A stretch of DNA of 57,133 nucleotides, taken from assembly GCA_010365115.1 (NCBI GenBank), contig JAAFGX010000019.1:1-57133 (forward strand), read 5' to 3'. This stretch comes from Paludibacter sp. Lineage in GTDB: Bacteria > Bacteroidota > Bacteroidia > Bacteroidales > Paludibacteraceae. Positions 46,084 to 55,241 of the stretch are shown here, piece after piece. Position 1 is the stretch's first letter. The number at the start of each line of letters is the position of its first letter. A model generated the notes under the pieces. It had not been told where the DNA came from, did no database searches, and saw nothing but the letters and a program-made list of their open reading frames with translations. A program made the position numbers and the translations under genes.

Positions 46084-47304
46084 ATGAGCAAAGGAAAAGA
46101 CATCAAACCACATATTGGAATTTTTGGCAGACGAAACAATGGAAAAAGTTCGTTTATCAACTTGTTAGTCGGACAAGATTTAGCGATCGTTTCCAGCGAA
46201 GCAGGTACGACAACAGATCCTGTAAAAAAGTCGGTAGAGATATTTGGAATTGGACCTGCCATTTTAATTGACACAGCAGGCATTGACGATTCAGGCGAAT
46301 TGGGCGATAAACGGGTAAAAAAAACAATGGAAGTTATTAAACAAGTGGATTGTGCCATCTTGTTACTTGCTCATAATCAATTTAAAACTTATGAATTGGA
46401 CTTGATCAAGCGATTCAATGAGAATGAAATTCCATATCTAATTGTACATAATAAAAGTGACATTGAAAAGATCAATATACTTACTGCCGACACCATAAAA
46501 TCAATAACCTCGTCAGAAATAATTGAGTTTAGCACATTAGCTGCAACAAATTTGAATGAATTAATTGAACTGATAAAAGAAACCATTCCTAAAACCGCCT
46601 ATCAAAATCCATCCTTATTTGCAGATTTAGTAAAACCTAAGGATGTAGTTTTGCTTATTACACCTGTGGATAGTGAAGCTCCCGATGGACGAATGATTTT
46701 ACCACAAAACATGGCAATACGGGATGTGTTGGATAACGATTGTATCACTGTAGTGATAAAAGAAACTGAGATAGAAGACTTTTTAAAACTCGGCATCAAG
46801 CCTGCATTGGCAGTAACTGACAGCCAGGCATTTGGATATGTTTCCAGCATTATTCCTGAGGACATACCTTTAACCGGATTTAGTATTGTTTTTGCCCGTA
46901 TTAAAGGTGATTTTGATAAATATATTGAAGGAACACCTTCTATTTCTGAATTGAAAGATGGTGATAAAGTTTTGATTTTAGAATCGTGTACACATCAGGT
47001 TAGTTGCGACGATATTGGCAGGTTTAAAATTCCAGACTGGCTATTGAAATTTACAGAAAAAAAATTAGAATTCAAAGTTGTTGCAGGACTCTCGGAAATC
47101 AACGAAGATATTAAACATTATGCAATGGTGATTCAATGCGGGGGCTGCATGGTTACAAAAAAACAACTCCACAATAGGCTGCGATCTGCAATAGAAGCTG
47201 GTGTTCCCGTTACAAATTACGGTTTGGCTATTGCCTATATGAATGGGATTTTTGAAAGAGCTACTGCACCATTCAAACCCCAAGCCCCTAAATCGGAAAA
47301 TTAA
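46084..47304 (+). CDS. hydF: [FeFe] hydrogenase maturation GTPase HydF
   Basis: 406 residues. The N-terminal GTPase has GIFGRRNNGKSSFINLL (P-loop about residue 14), VSSEAGTTTDPV, DTAGIDD and a VHNKSD base-recognition motif. The C-terminal cluster-binding domain has ESCTHQ and QCGGCM, the C-x-H...CxxC ligands. HydF is the scaffold that delivers the 2Fe subcluster to HydA. The last residues (QAPKSEN) overlap a partial copy of the dispersed GC-rich element at 47283-47294, so the tail is probably recent and not conserved. Confidence 0.96.
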   Translation: MSKGKDIKPHIGIFGRRNNGKSSFINLLVGQDLAIVSSEAGTTTDPVKKSVEIFGIGPAILIDTAGIDDSGELGDKRVKKTMEVIKQVDCAILLLAHNQFKTYELDLIKRFNENEIPYLIVHNKSDIEKINILTADTIKSITSSEIIEFSTLAATNLNELIELIKETIPKTAYQNPSLFADLVKPKDVVLLITPVDSEAPDGRMILPQNMAIRDVLDNDCITVVIKETEIEDFLKLGIKPALAVTDSQAFGYVSSIIPEDIPLTGFSIVFARIKGDFDKYIEGTPSISELKDGDKVLILESCTHQVSCDDIGRFKIPDWLLKFTEKKLEFKVVAGLSEINEDIKHYAMVIQCGGCMVTKKQLHNRLRSAIEAGVPVTNYGLAIAYMNGIFERATAPFKPQAPKSEN

Positions 47305-47347
47305 ATTTCATGGCTTATTTTATTAAAACCCATTTTTCAAAATATAG

Positions 47348-48439
47348 ATGTCAATAGCAGAACTTTTAAATAAATCAGAATTCTCAAAAGACGAAATTAT
47401 TCAACTTCTGAAGGCTGAAGGAGAAGATGAGATTATTCTTTTCAAACATTCGGCTAAAATAAAAGAGGAAAGTGTTGGCAATACTGTTTATTTGCGTGGC
47501 TTAATTGAATTGTCAAATGTATGTGCTAAGGATTGTTTGTATTGTGGAATTCGCAAATCGAACACTGAAAACAAACGCTATTCGCTTGAAGAATCAGAAG
47601 TATTAACGGCCATTCAATTTGCTTATGAAAATAAATATGGCTCTGTTGCCATACAATCCGGAGAGATTTGCAGCACTACTTTTATCGAAAAAATCAATAC
47701 TATAATTCTTGCTTCCAAACAAATTTCAAACAACGAAATTGGAATAACACTTTCGTGTGGCGAACAAACTCCGGAAACCTACCAGAAATGGTTCGAAAGT
47801 GGTGCACACCGGTATTTGCTTAGGATTGAATCATCAAACGAGGAATTGTATTATAAAATTCATCCTCAGGATGAAAACCATGATTTTCAAATCCGCCTCA
47901 ACGCTTTAAAAACGCTCAAGAAAATTGGGTATCAGGTGGGAACCGGTGTCATGGTTGGATTGCCATTTCAAACAATAGAACATTTGGCAGATGATCTTTT
48001 GTTTATGAAAAACTTTGATATTGATATGTGCGGCATGGGACCTTACATAGAACACAGAAAAACACCTCTTTATAAATTCAAAGAAGGACTTTTACCATTG
48101 AACGAAAGGTTTAAACTCACGCTAAGAATGATTGCCATCCTTCGTATCATGATGAAAGACATCAATATTGTTGCCACCACTGCTTTGCAAACAATTGATA
48201 AAATGGGACGCGAGAAAGCGATTCAAATTGGGGCAAATATCCTGATGCCAAATATCACTCCTGGAAAATATCGGGACAGTTATGCTCTTTACGAAAACAA
48301 ACCTTGCACCGACGAAAACGCTGATGATTGCAAAAATTGCATTGATGTACGGGTTCATTTAGTGAATCACAAAGTTGGGTATGCTGCATGGGGAGATTCC
48401 AAGCATTTCTCCAGCAAGAAAACAAAAACTACAAAATAA
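47348..48439 (+). CDS. hydE: [FeFe] hydrogenase maturase HydE (radical SAM)
   Basis: 363 residues. The radical SAM motif is CAKDCLYCGIR (about residues 58-65) after RGLIELSNV. Further BioB-like motifs are SVAIQSGEI, SSNEELYYKIHP and GVMVGLPFQT. The C-terminus carries CTDENADDCKNC, possible ligands of the optional second cluster seen in some HydE proteins. HydE acts on the iron synthon from HydG. It is the last maturase gene and ends at the terminator shared with hydC. Confidence 0.95.
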   Translation: MSIAELLNKSEFSKDEIIQLLKAEGEDEIILFKHSAKIKEESVGNTVYLRGLIELSNVCAKDCLYCGIRKSNTENKRYSLEESEVLTAIQFAYENKYGSVAIQSGEICSTTFIEKINTIILASKQISNNEIGITLSCGEQTPETYQKWFESGAHRYLLRIESSNEELYYKIHPQDENHDFQIRLNALKTLKKIGYQVGTGVMVGLPFQTIEHLADDLLFMKNFDIDMCGMGPYIEHRKTPLYKFKEGLLPLNERFKLTLRMIAILRIMMKDINIVATTALQTIDKMGREKAIQIGANILMPNITPGKYRDSYALYENKPCTDENADDCKNCIDVRVHLVNHKVGYAAWGDSKHFSSKKTKTTK

Positions 48440-48440
48440 C

Positions 48441-48473
48441 AAAAGCCCCGAATAATTAATATTCAGGGCTTTT
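48441..48473. terminator. bidirectional terminator, hydE/hydC
   Basis: Arms 48441-48453 and 48461-48473 pair with one mismatch, flanked by A and T tracts. It lies between the convergent maturase and structural hydrogenase operons. Confidence 0.88.
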
Positions 48474-48508
48474 CAATATTTAATTTTTCGATTTATATTC
48501 TAAAAGAA

Positions 48509-49144
48509 TTATTTGTCCTTATACGCTTCTAAAATTGCTTTTACACCATCAGGCGAAACGCGGCCGTACACTTTATCGCCAACCAAAATTACAGGAGCCA
48601 ACCCACAAGCACCCACGCAGCGCAGGCAACTCAACGAGAATTTGCCGTCGGCAGATGTTTCTCCAACAGCAATTCCCAATTGGCGTTTAAATTCTTCCAA
48701 CACTTTTTCGGCACCCCGAACGTAGCAAGCAGTTCCAGTACAAATAGAGATTGGAAAACGTCCTTTAGGGATCATGGTGAAATAAGAATAGAATGTCACT
48801 ACACCATAAACATGTGCTGTAGAGAGATTTAAACCATGAGCAATCACTTCCTGTACTTCGGCAGGCAAATACCCAAATGCATGTTGAGTTTGATGCAACA
48901 CGTTAATTAATTCGCCGCCTTCGTTACCAAACAACTCGCAAATCTCCATTATTTTGTTGACTTTTTCATCCGACAACTTCACTTTCACCTTTACTTTTTC
49001 TTTTTCTTTTTCAGGTGACATGTATGAATACATTGTTGGAGTCTTATCAAATTCCTGAATTCTATGCTCAGAATCGGGTAGTGAAAACTTTCTCACTTCC
49101 TCTGATTTATTTTTATTTTCTTCTGTTAATATCTTGCTAACCAT
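48509..49144 (-). CDS. hydC: bifurcating-type [FeFe] hydrogenase subunit C (NuoE-like)
   Basis: 211 residues. The C-terminal 150 residues are a NuoE-like thioredoxin-fold [2Fe-2S] domain with CTGTACYVRGAE and SCLRCVGACGLAPV as cluster ligands. It feeds electrons between NAD and the HydB/HydA clusters. The N-terminal 60 residues are an odd polar extension with a simple repeat, EKEKEKVKVKVK, encoded by a purine-rich stretch; typical family members are about 160 residues. A later start at the ATG of MYSYMSPEKEK is possible. The gene lies last, 71 bases after hydA. Confidence 0.93.
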   Translation of the reverse strand: MVSKILTEENKNKSEEVRKFSLPDSEHRIQEFDKTPTMYSYMSPEKEKEKVKVKVKLSDEKVNKIMEICELFGNEGGELINVLHQTQHAFGYLPAEVQEVIAHGLNLSTAHVYGVVTFYSYFTMIPKGRFPISICTGTACYVRGAEKVLEEFKRQLGIAVGETSADGKFSLSCLRCVGACGLAPVILVGDKVYGRVSPDGVKAILEAYKDK

Positions 49145-49215
49145 ACGATTAATTTTAAAATGATTTATAGATAATCCGCTTAATTTAGAGTTGAATGATT
49201 TGTATTCATCCGATA

Positions 49216-50991
49216 TTAATCGTGATGAATTGCAACCTCATCGCTTCTGTCAAAATACTCAGTATGCAATAGTTGGTGTGATTTGTGACCGCAAGGTTCC
49301 CCTAAATACTCTTCGTACAATTTTATAATATGTGGATTTTCATGCGATTTACGTATCGTTTTCGAAGAATCTTCTGAATAAAGTGTCAAAGCTCGTTTCT
49401 TCAAAATTTCACTATTTCCATGATGGAAAGGTTGACCCCCACCGCCAATACAACCGCCGGGGCAAGCCATGATCTCAATGGCATGATATTTTGATTTCCC
49501 GGCTCTTATGTCATTCAACAACGTGCGTGCATTTGCCAATCCATGAGCGATTCCGATATTGATTGGCAAACCATCAAAATCGATGGTAGCAGAACGAATA
49601 CCTTCCATTCCTCTCAACGATTCAAATTCGACTGTCTCCAACGTTTTTCCGGTATGCAATTCGTAAGCAGTACGACATGCAGCTTCAATTACGCCACCGG
49701 TATTTCCGAAGATAACTCCAGCTCCAGTCGATTCACCCATAGGATTGTCAAAACCTTCATCGGGTAAATCCATAAAATCAATATTTGCTTGTTTGATAAA
49801 TTGAGCCAATTCGCGAGTAGAAATTGAGAAATCCACATCAGGATTTCCATTCACTTTGAACTCATCGCGCTGACATTCATATTTTTTTGCCAGACAAGGC
49901 ATTACAGAAACTACAACTAAGTCATTGCGATGAACGCCAATTTTCTCTGCAAAATACGATTTGGCTATAGCACCAAACATTTGTTGTGGGGATTTTGCCG
50001 TGGATGGAATATCCAACATATCTGGGAAATTATGCTCAAAGAAATTCACCCAACCCGGACAACAAGAGGTCAACATTGGTAAGTGCACGGTAGAATCGCC
50101 ACTCAAATGACGGTTTAAACGGCCGAGCAATTCCGTTCCTTCTTCCATAATAGTAAGGTCAGCAGCAAAGTCGGTATCGAAAACATATTTAAATCCCAAA
50201 CGGCGCAAAGCGGCAGCCATTTTTCCGGTTACCGAAGTTCCCGGCTCCAATCCAAATTCTTCGCCTAACGCTGCACGTACAGCAGGAGCAGTTTGCACAA
50301 TCACCGTTTTAGTTCTATCTGATAATGCACGAAGCACATCGTTTGAGTGATCGACTTCAGTCAATGCACCTGTCGGACAAACTGAAACGCATTGTCCGCA
50401 ATACGTACAAGGTGATTTTTCCAAATCCATTTCAAAAGCAGGAGCCACCACCGACTTAAATCCACGATTTACCGCCGACAATGCACCCACAGTTTGCACT
50501 TCGTTGCACATCATTTCGCAACGGCGACACATAATACATTTATCCACATCGCGAATAATAGAAGGGGAAGTATCTTTGCGATAAGTCGATTTTTCGCCCT
50601 GATAAGGAATGTCGCGTATACCGAATTTTGTAGCAATGCTTTGTAATTCGCAACTTCCAGATTTTGCACACACCAAACAATCGAATGGATGATCGGAAAT
50701 CATCAACTTCACTATGGTGCGGCGAGCATTCAATACGCGGATATTATGAGTATTTACTACCATTCCTGCAGTTGCTTCTGTAGCGCAAGATGGAGCAAGA
50801 TTTTTTCTTCCGTCCACTTCCACCACACACACTCGGCAACCACCGGGCTTGTTTTCAATTTTCATATCGCAAAGCTCGAAATGACAAAGAGTAGGGATTT
50901 CTATTCCTACTTTTCTGGCTGCTTTCAAAAGTGAAGTTCCTTTTTCAACTTCCACTAATTTATTATCTATTGTCAGTTTAATCATTTCCAT
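49216..50991 (-). CDS. hydA: [FeFe] hydrogenase catalytic subunit
   Basis: 591 residues. In order: N-terminal [2Fe-2S] domain (CHFELCDM, GGCRVCVVEVDG), the His-Cys3 cluster (HPFDCLVCAKSGSCEL), two [4Fe-4S] clusters (CIMCRRCEMMCNE, CTYCGQCVSVCP), then the H-cluster domain with L1 TSCCPGW (about residue 307), L2 MPCLAKKYE (about 363) and L3 ACPGGCIGGGGQ (about 505). A small-subunit-like tail PHIIKLYEEYLGEPCGHKSH follows. With NuoF- and NuoE-like partners this is the trimeric NAD/ferredoxin-linked type. The frame overlaps hydB by 14 bases; the ATG at 50985 is an alternative start. Confidence 0.97.
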   Translation of the reverse strand: MEMIKLTIDNKLVEVEKGTSLLKAARKVGIEIPTLCHFELCDMKIENKPGGCRVCVVEVDGRKNLAPSCATEATAGMVVNTHNIRVLNARRTIVKLMISDHPFDCLVCAKSGSCELQSIATKFGIRDIPYQGEKSTYRKDTSPSIIRDVDKCIMCRRCEMMCNEVQTVGALSAVNRGFKSVVAPAFEMDLEKSPCTYCGQCVSVCPTGALTEVDHSNDVLRALSDRTKTVIVQTAPAVRAALGEEFGLEPGTSVTGKMAAALRRLGFKYVFDTDFAADLTIMEEGTELLGRLNRHLSGDSTVHLPMLTSCCPGWVNFFEHNFPDMLDIPSTAKSPQQMFGAIAKSYFAEKIGVHRNDLVVVSVMPCLAKKYECQRDEFKVNGNPDVDFSISTRELAQFIKQANIDFMDLPDEGFDNPMGESTGAGVIFGNTGGVIEAACRTAYELHTGKTLETVEFESLRGMEGIRSATIDFDGLPINIGIAHGLANARTLLNDIRAGKSKYHAIEIMACPGGCIGGGGQPFHHGNSEILKKRALTLYSEDSSKTIRKSHENPHIIKLYEEYLGEPCGHKSHQLLHTEYFDRSDEVAIHHD

Positions 50992-52867
50992 GTTCTACGA
51001 GTATGTTTTTTTCTAATTTAATACTAATGGCATCGAATGCACATTTTTCTTCACAAGCACCACATTTAATACAAATATCAGGATTGATAACATGGAGTTG
51101 TTTCTTATCACCGGTAATTGCATTCACCGGACAGCAACGCTTACAAGCAGTACAACCTACACACAAATCAGGTTCAATATAATAATGCAACAGGGCTTTA
51201 CATTGACCCGAACGACATTTTTTATCAACAATATGTTCCAGGTATTCTTCTCTGAAATTCTGAATAGTAGAAAGCACGGGATTTGGAGAGGTTTGACCCA
51301 AACCGCACAAAGAAGTATCTTTGATTACCGAACTTAAGTTTTTGAGTCGTTCCAAATCTTCCATTGTTCCTTTACCCTGAGTTATTCTTTCCAGAATCTC
51401 GTACAATCGTTTATTTCCTATGCGGCAAGGCGTACATTTTCCGCACGATTCTTCTACTATAAAATCGAGATAGAATTTTGCAACAGAAACCATACAATCG
51501 TCTTCATCCAACACAATCATTCCGCCCGAACCCATCATCGATCCCACTTCAACCAAATTATCATAATCGATGGGTGTATCCAAATGTTTTTCAGTCAAAC
51601 AACCGCCCGAAGGACCACCGGTTTGAACCGCTTTGAATTTTTTACCATCTTTAATTCCACCACCAATTTCGAAAATAATTTCGCGCAATGTAATTCCCAT
51701 TGGCACTTCAATCAAACCAACATTATTAATTTTTCCTGCCAATGCAAATACTTTTGTTCCTTTCGATTTTTCAGTTCCAATACTTGCAAACCATTCAGCT
51801 CCTTTGTTTATTATTTCAGGAATATTGGCAAATGTTTCCACATTATTTACGTTAGTAGGTTTTCCAAGATAACCCGAAACTGAAGGAAATGGTGGTTTAA
51901 AAGTTGGTTCACCACGTAAACCTTCCATGGAATGTATCAACGCCGTTTCTTCACCACACACAAAAGCACCAGCTCCGTAACGTAATTCAATATCGAAACT
52001 GAAACCTGTTCCTAAAATATCTTCACCCAGCAAACCAAGTTCACGCGCCTGGTTTATTGCCATTTTCAATCGGGTAATGGCCAATGGATATTCTGCACGG
52101 ATATACACCAACCCTTTTGATCCGCCAATTGAATAGCCGCAAATGGCCATTGCTTCAATCACTGAATGCGGATCGCCTTCCAAAATGGCACGATCCATAA
52201 ATGCACCCGGATCACCTTCGTCGGCATTACAAACCACATATTTTTGATCGGCTTCTACTTTGCTGGTAATATCCCATTTCAATCCCGTTGGAAAACCACC
52301 TCCTCCTCTACCTCTTAAACCCGATTTTTTAATTATATCAATGGTTTGTTGCGCATTCATCTGCGTCAAAACTTTCCCAAGCGCCTGATAACCATCATTT
52401 ACAATTGAATCGTTTATGTTTTCGGGATTTATAGCTCCGCAATTTCGCAACGCTATACGATGTTGCTTCTTGTAGAATCCCATTTTCTCGGAATCGCTAA
52501 CTTGTTCGTTGTTAGTTGGATCGGTATAAAATAAACGCTCCACCTTGTTTCCTTTCACAATATGCTCATCAATAATATCCCTTGCATCAGTGGGTGTAAC
52601 CTCTGTATAAAATGTATTATCCGGAAGAACTTTAACAATAGGTCCTTTTTCGCAAAAGCCAAAACAGCCTGTCATTGTAACATGAACTTCTTCGTGCAAA
52701 CCTTTATCCAAAAGGATTTCCTTTAAGTTTGCATCTAAACTTTTACTTTGAGCCGCATGGCAACCTGTTCCCCCGCAAACATGAAGATGTTTTTTATACT
52801 TGGCTTTACCAGCTTCAAGCACTTCCTTCATTTTTGTGAGTTCTGCCAAAGATTTTACTTTTGTCAT
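50978..52867 (-). CDS. hydB: bifurcating-type [FeFe] hydrogenase subunit B (NuoF-like)
   Basis: 629 residues. The N-terminal thioredoxin-like [2Fe-2S] domain has HVCGGTGCHAAQS and GCFGFCEKGP. The NuoF core has KKSGLRGRGGGGFPTGLKW (NADH/FMN site, about residue 180), VCNADEGDPGAFMDR and ESCGKCTPCRIGNKRL. The C-terminus has two ferredoxin clusters, CVGCTACKRCCP and CIKCGACEEKCA. It holds FMN and is the proposed bifurcation site. It is the first gene of the structural operon, behind a promoter nearly the same as that of frdC. Confidence 0.96.
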   Translation of the reverse strand: MTKVKSLAELTKMKEVLEAGKAKYKKHLHVCGGTGCHAAQSKSLDANLKEILLDKGLHEEVHVTMTGCFGFCEKGPIVKVLPDNTFYTEVTPTDARDIIDEHIVKGNKVERLFYTDPTNNEQVSDSEKMGFYKKQHRIALRNCGAINPENINDSIVNDGYQALGKVLTQMNAQQTIDIIKKSGLRGRGGGGFPTGLKWDITSKVEADQKYVVCNADEGDPGAFMDRAILEGDPHSVIEAMAICGYSIGGSKGLVYIRAEYPLAITRLKMAINQARELGLLGEDILGTGFSFDIELRYGAGAFVCGEETALIHSMEGLRGEPTFKPPFPSVSGYLGKPTNVNNVETFANIPEIINKGAEWFASIGTEKSKGTKVFALAGKINNVGLIEVPMGITLREIIFEIGGGIKDGKKFKAVQTGGPSGGCLTEKHLDTPIDYDNLVEVGSMMGSGGMIVLDEDDCMVSVAKFYLDFIVEESCGKCTPCRIGNKRLYEILERITQGKGTMEDLERLKNLSSVIKDTSLCGLGQTSPNPVLSTIQNFREEYLEHIVDKKCRSGQCKALLHYYIEPDLCVGCTACKRCCPVNAITGDKKQLHVINPDICIKCGACEEKCAFDAISIKLEKNILVEHGND

Positions 52868-53199
52868 AAATTACTTTTTTCTCTTGTGAGTATATTTAAT
52901 TTAATATAATATTTGTATCAAATGGAAATAAGAAGTCTATTTCCGTAGTAACTATTGTTAATTAAAACTGAAAAACACTTCAGAAACAAATTCGAAAAAC
53001 AAGAATTTTGAATCGAAATTCTCCAATAATACATTAAATATTGCCGGAAATATGTACAAAAACGAATTTCGAAGGAGCATTTAACCAATAATAAAATATC
53101 ATTTTGTCATTATTTACAACATAAGACTATCGATTTGGACAACCAATTCCCTCAAATTCAACAAAATCAATTCACATATTGACCTTTTGAAATTTTCCA
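52868..53199 (-). other. long hydB leader, no gene seen
   Basis: If transcription starts after the box at 53200, the mRNA has a leader of about 325 bases before hydB. It is AT-rich. I see no gene, strong hairpin or recognised riboswitch. Confidence 0.4.
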
Positions 53200-53254
53200 C
53201 AAAAGTACTACTTTGATTTCAACAAAGCAAGATATTACGGAAATTTTTCTTTAA
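53200..53254 (-). promoter_or_regulatory. hydBAC promoter with upstream dyad
   Basis: On the minus strand: dyad TTAAAGAAAAATTTCCGTAA (53235-53254), TTG (53228-53230), a 20-base spacer, TACTTTTG (53200-53207). The layout equals the distal frd promoter base for base in spacing. Confidence 0.72.
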
Positions 53255-53309
53255 TTAATTGTAAAAAATTTATCTATAAACTAAAATTTCTATTCCAAAA
53301 GAATGCACT

Positions 53310-53340
53310 AAAAAAAGGCAGCAATATTACTTTGCCACCT
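53310..53340 (-). terminator. intrinsic terminator of miaB
   Basis: On the minus strand, AGGTGGCAA (53332-53340) pairs with TTGCTGCCT (53316-53324), with two G-U pairs, followed by seven T. It lies 34 bases after the miaB stop. Confidence 0.8.
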
Positions 53341-53373
53341 CTAAAGAATTTATACGTCTGAAATAAATTCTAT

Positions 53374-54744
53374 TTATTCAATAACTTCTCCGATGAGTGC
53401 TGCAGAAGAAGCGCTAAAAACCTTCACCTGGATAGTCTCACCAATTTTTCGTCCCAACCGTGGAAAAATAACCACTTTATTTTGGGATGTACGCCCGAAA
53501 AGTTGTTCTTTCGACTTTTTTGAAAATCCTTCTACAAGAACATCAAAAGTTTTTCCAATATCGAGTTGATTACCTTGGTTAGTCAATTCTCTTTGAATCT
53601 GAATGATTTCGGCCAATCGTCGTAATTTTTCTGTTTCTGATATATTGTCAGGTAAATTTTCTGCAGCAAAAGTTCCCGGACGTTCGGAGTATTTAAACAT
53701 AAATGCCAAGTCGAAATTTACTTCACGTAGCAAAGAAAGTGTTTCCTGATGATCCTCTTCTGTTTCGTCGTGGAAACCACAAAATACATCAGTGCTTATT
53801 GAAGCATCGGGTAAAATTCGGCGTATGGCCGCAATACGTTCCAGATACCATTCGCGGGTATATTTTCTATTCATCAACTTCAATATCTTATTACTCCCCG
53901 ACTGTACAGGCAAATGAATGGATTTGCACAGATTTGGATGTTGTGCAATGGTTTCGAGCGTGCGATCACACATATCTTTGGGATGCGAGGTAGAAAAACG
54001 AAAACGGATTTTGGGGGCTGCCTCGGCTACAATTCTTAGCAAATCGGGAAATTCAACGATTTCTCCTTCTTTCTCCACATGAAATGAATTTACATTTTGC
54101 CCTAGTAATGTAACCTCCTTATAATTTTTGGATTGTAAATCTTTCAATTCGTTCAGAATACTCTCAACATCCCTGCTTCGTTCTCGTCCACGGGTGTAAG
54201 GAACAATGCAATATGAGCAGAAGTTATTGCAGCCTCTCATTATAGAAATAAAACCGGATATTGATTTTCCAATACGCGATGGCAAAATTTCACTATAGGT
54301 TTCGGTTGTTGAAAGTTCTACATTAATGGCTTTATTCCCGTTTTCAACCGTTCCAATTAAATTGGGAATATCCATATAAGCATCCGGACCAACGACAATA
54401 TTCACCCCATAATCATTAATAAGTTCATCTTTTACACGTTCGGCCATACAACCCACTACGCCTATGATCAACTTTTTATTCTTTCGCTTCAGTGTTTCAA
54501 AATACTTCAACCTATTAATTACCTTTTGCTCGGCATTATCACGAATGGAGCAGGTATTCACAAAAATGGCATCTGCTTCCATAATTTTGTCGGTTAAGGC
54601 AAAACCATCCATTTGCATTATAGAAGCTACAACTTCGCTATCGGCTACATTCATCTGGCAACCGTATGTTTCAATAAAGAGTTTTTTGTCATTCAAAGCG
54701 GATTTAAAGTCCGTTGACTCGACAGTTAGTTCGTTTGTTTTCAT
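53374..54744 (-). CDS. miaB: tRNA-2-methylthio-N6-dimethylallyladenosine synthase
   Basis: 456 residues. N-terminal MTTase domain with FIETYGCQMNVADSE, NTCSIRDNAEQK and VVGCMAERVKDEL supplying three Cys for the auxiliary cluster. The radical SAM motif is CNNFCSYCIVPYTRGRERSR (about residue 170). FRFSTSHPKDM and the TRAM region near the C-terminus (FDVLVEGFSKKSKEQLFGRT) complete the family pattern. RGRERSR marks MiaB rather than RimO. It adds the 2-methylthio group to A37 of tRNAs that read codons starting with U. It is monocistronic. Confidence 0.96.
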   Translation of the reverse strand: MKTNELTVESTDFKSALNDKKLFIETYGCQMNVADSEVVASIMQMDGFALTDKIMEADAIFVNTCSIRDNAEQKVINRLKYFETLKRKNKKLIIGVVGCMAERVKDELINDYGVNIVVGPDAYMDIPNLIGTVENGNKAINVELSTTETYSEILPSRIGKSISGFISIMRGCNNFCSYCIVPYTRGRERSRDVESILNELKDLQSKNYKEVTLLGQNVNSFHVEKEGEIVEFPDLLRIVAEAAPKIRFRFSTSHPKDMCDRTLETIAQHPNLCKSIHLPVQSGSNKILKLMNRKYTREWYLERIAAIRRILPDASISTDVFCGFHDETEEDHQETLSLLREVNFDLAFMFKYSERPGTFAAENLPDNISETEKLRRLAEIIQIQRELTNQGNQLDIGKTFDVLVEGFSKKSKEQLFGRTSQNKVVIFPRLGRKIGETIQVKVFSASSAALIGEVIE

Positions 54745-54772
54745 TTTTTTTGAGATATAATTTTTAAAGACA

Positions 54773-54780
54773 CAAAAGTA
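54773..54780 (-). promoter_or_regulatory. -7 promoter box for miaB
   Basis: Minus-strand TACTTTTG, 28 bases before the miaB ATG. No good -33 at the usual spacing. Confidence 0.5.
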
Positions 54781-55036
54781 CTGTAACTAATTCAAAATTC
54801 ATTGCATAAAAAACATAATTTAGGCATACATTAATCGCTAAATTCCTTGATTGAGTCTGAAATCCTCTCTTATAAACATATCAAATTTGTATAAATAGCA
54901 TAAATAAAATCATTTTTTGTTTTTTTAACGAACTTTTTCATCTACTTCACAAGCCTAATAATGTGTATATTATCAGAAATACAACAGTATATTGTAATGG
55001 CAATATATAAGAATTAGAATTTAAATTCATTTTTTA

Positions 55037-55068
55037 TTTGCACGATTCAAAAATTATTCTCACTTTTG
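55037..55068 (+). promoter_or_regulatory. promoter of the candidate RNA
   Basis: TTTG (55037-55040), 20-base spacer, CACTTTTG (55061-55068), which departs from TAnnTTTG only at its first base. Confidence 0.6.
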
Positions 55069-55075
55069 TAGAGTA

Positions 55076-55180
55076 AACAAACAGATAAATTTTTCATAGT
55101 TAAGGTTTAGGTTAAAATGTGCAATGGGTGGCTGTGAAGTTACCCATTGTTTTGTTATAGCCTGACCTAAAAATAATTGA
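55076..55180 (+). ncRNA. candidate structured RNA with 6S-like rod architecture
   Basis: No open frame is present, but the stretch folds by eye into one rod. The outer stem joins 55100-55114 with 55158-55170 (about 13 pairs, with bulges and G-U). A central asymmetric bubble covers 55115-55121 and 55150-55157. The inner hairpin CAATGGGT/ACCCATTG (55122-55129 with 55142-55149) is perfect. A closing stem, central bubble and terminal stem is the 6S RNA layout, and 6S-type RNAs in Bacteroidetes are near this length. A good promoter lies upstream. No T-tract terminator is seen. The boundaries are estimates. It could also be another sRNA or a leader of the gene at 55242. Confidence 0.45.
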
Positions 55181-55211
55181 CTAATTTATAGGATTTAAAA
55201 AAAAGAATGTG

Positions 55212-55219
55212 TATTTTTG
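55212..55219 (+). promoter_or_regulatory. -7 promoter box for the small membrane-protein gene
   Basis: TATTTTTG, 22 bases before the ATG at 55242. Confidence 0.5.
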
Positions 55220-55241
55220 TCACACACAAACACAATTCATC

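Noticed and set aside
48960..49020. Frameshift near the start of hydC
   Set aside because: The Lys/Glu/Val repeat looks odd, but the frame is continuous and the NuoE domain behind it is intact.
54554..54760. Antisense small gene over the miaB start
   Set aside because: The frame on the plus strand is a shadow of miaB with no supporting signal.
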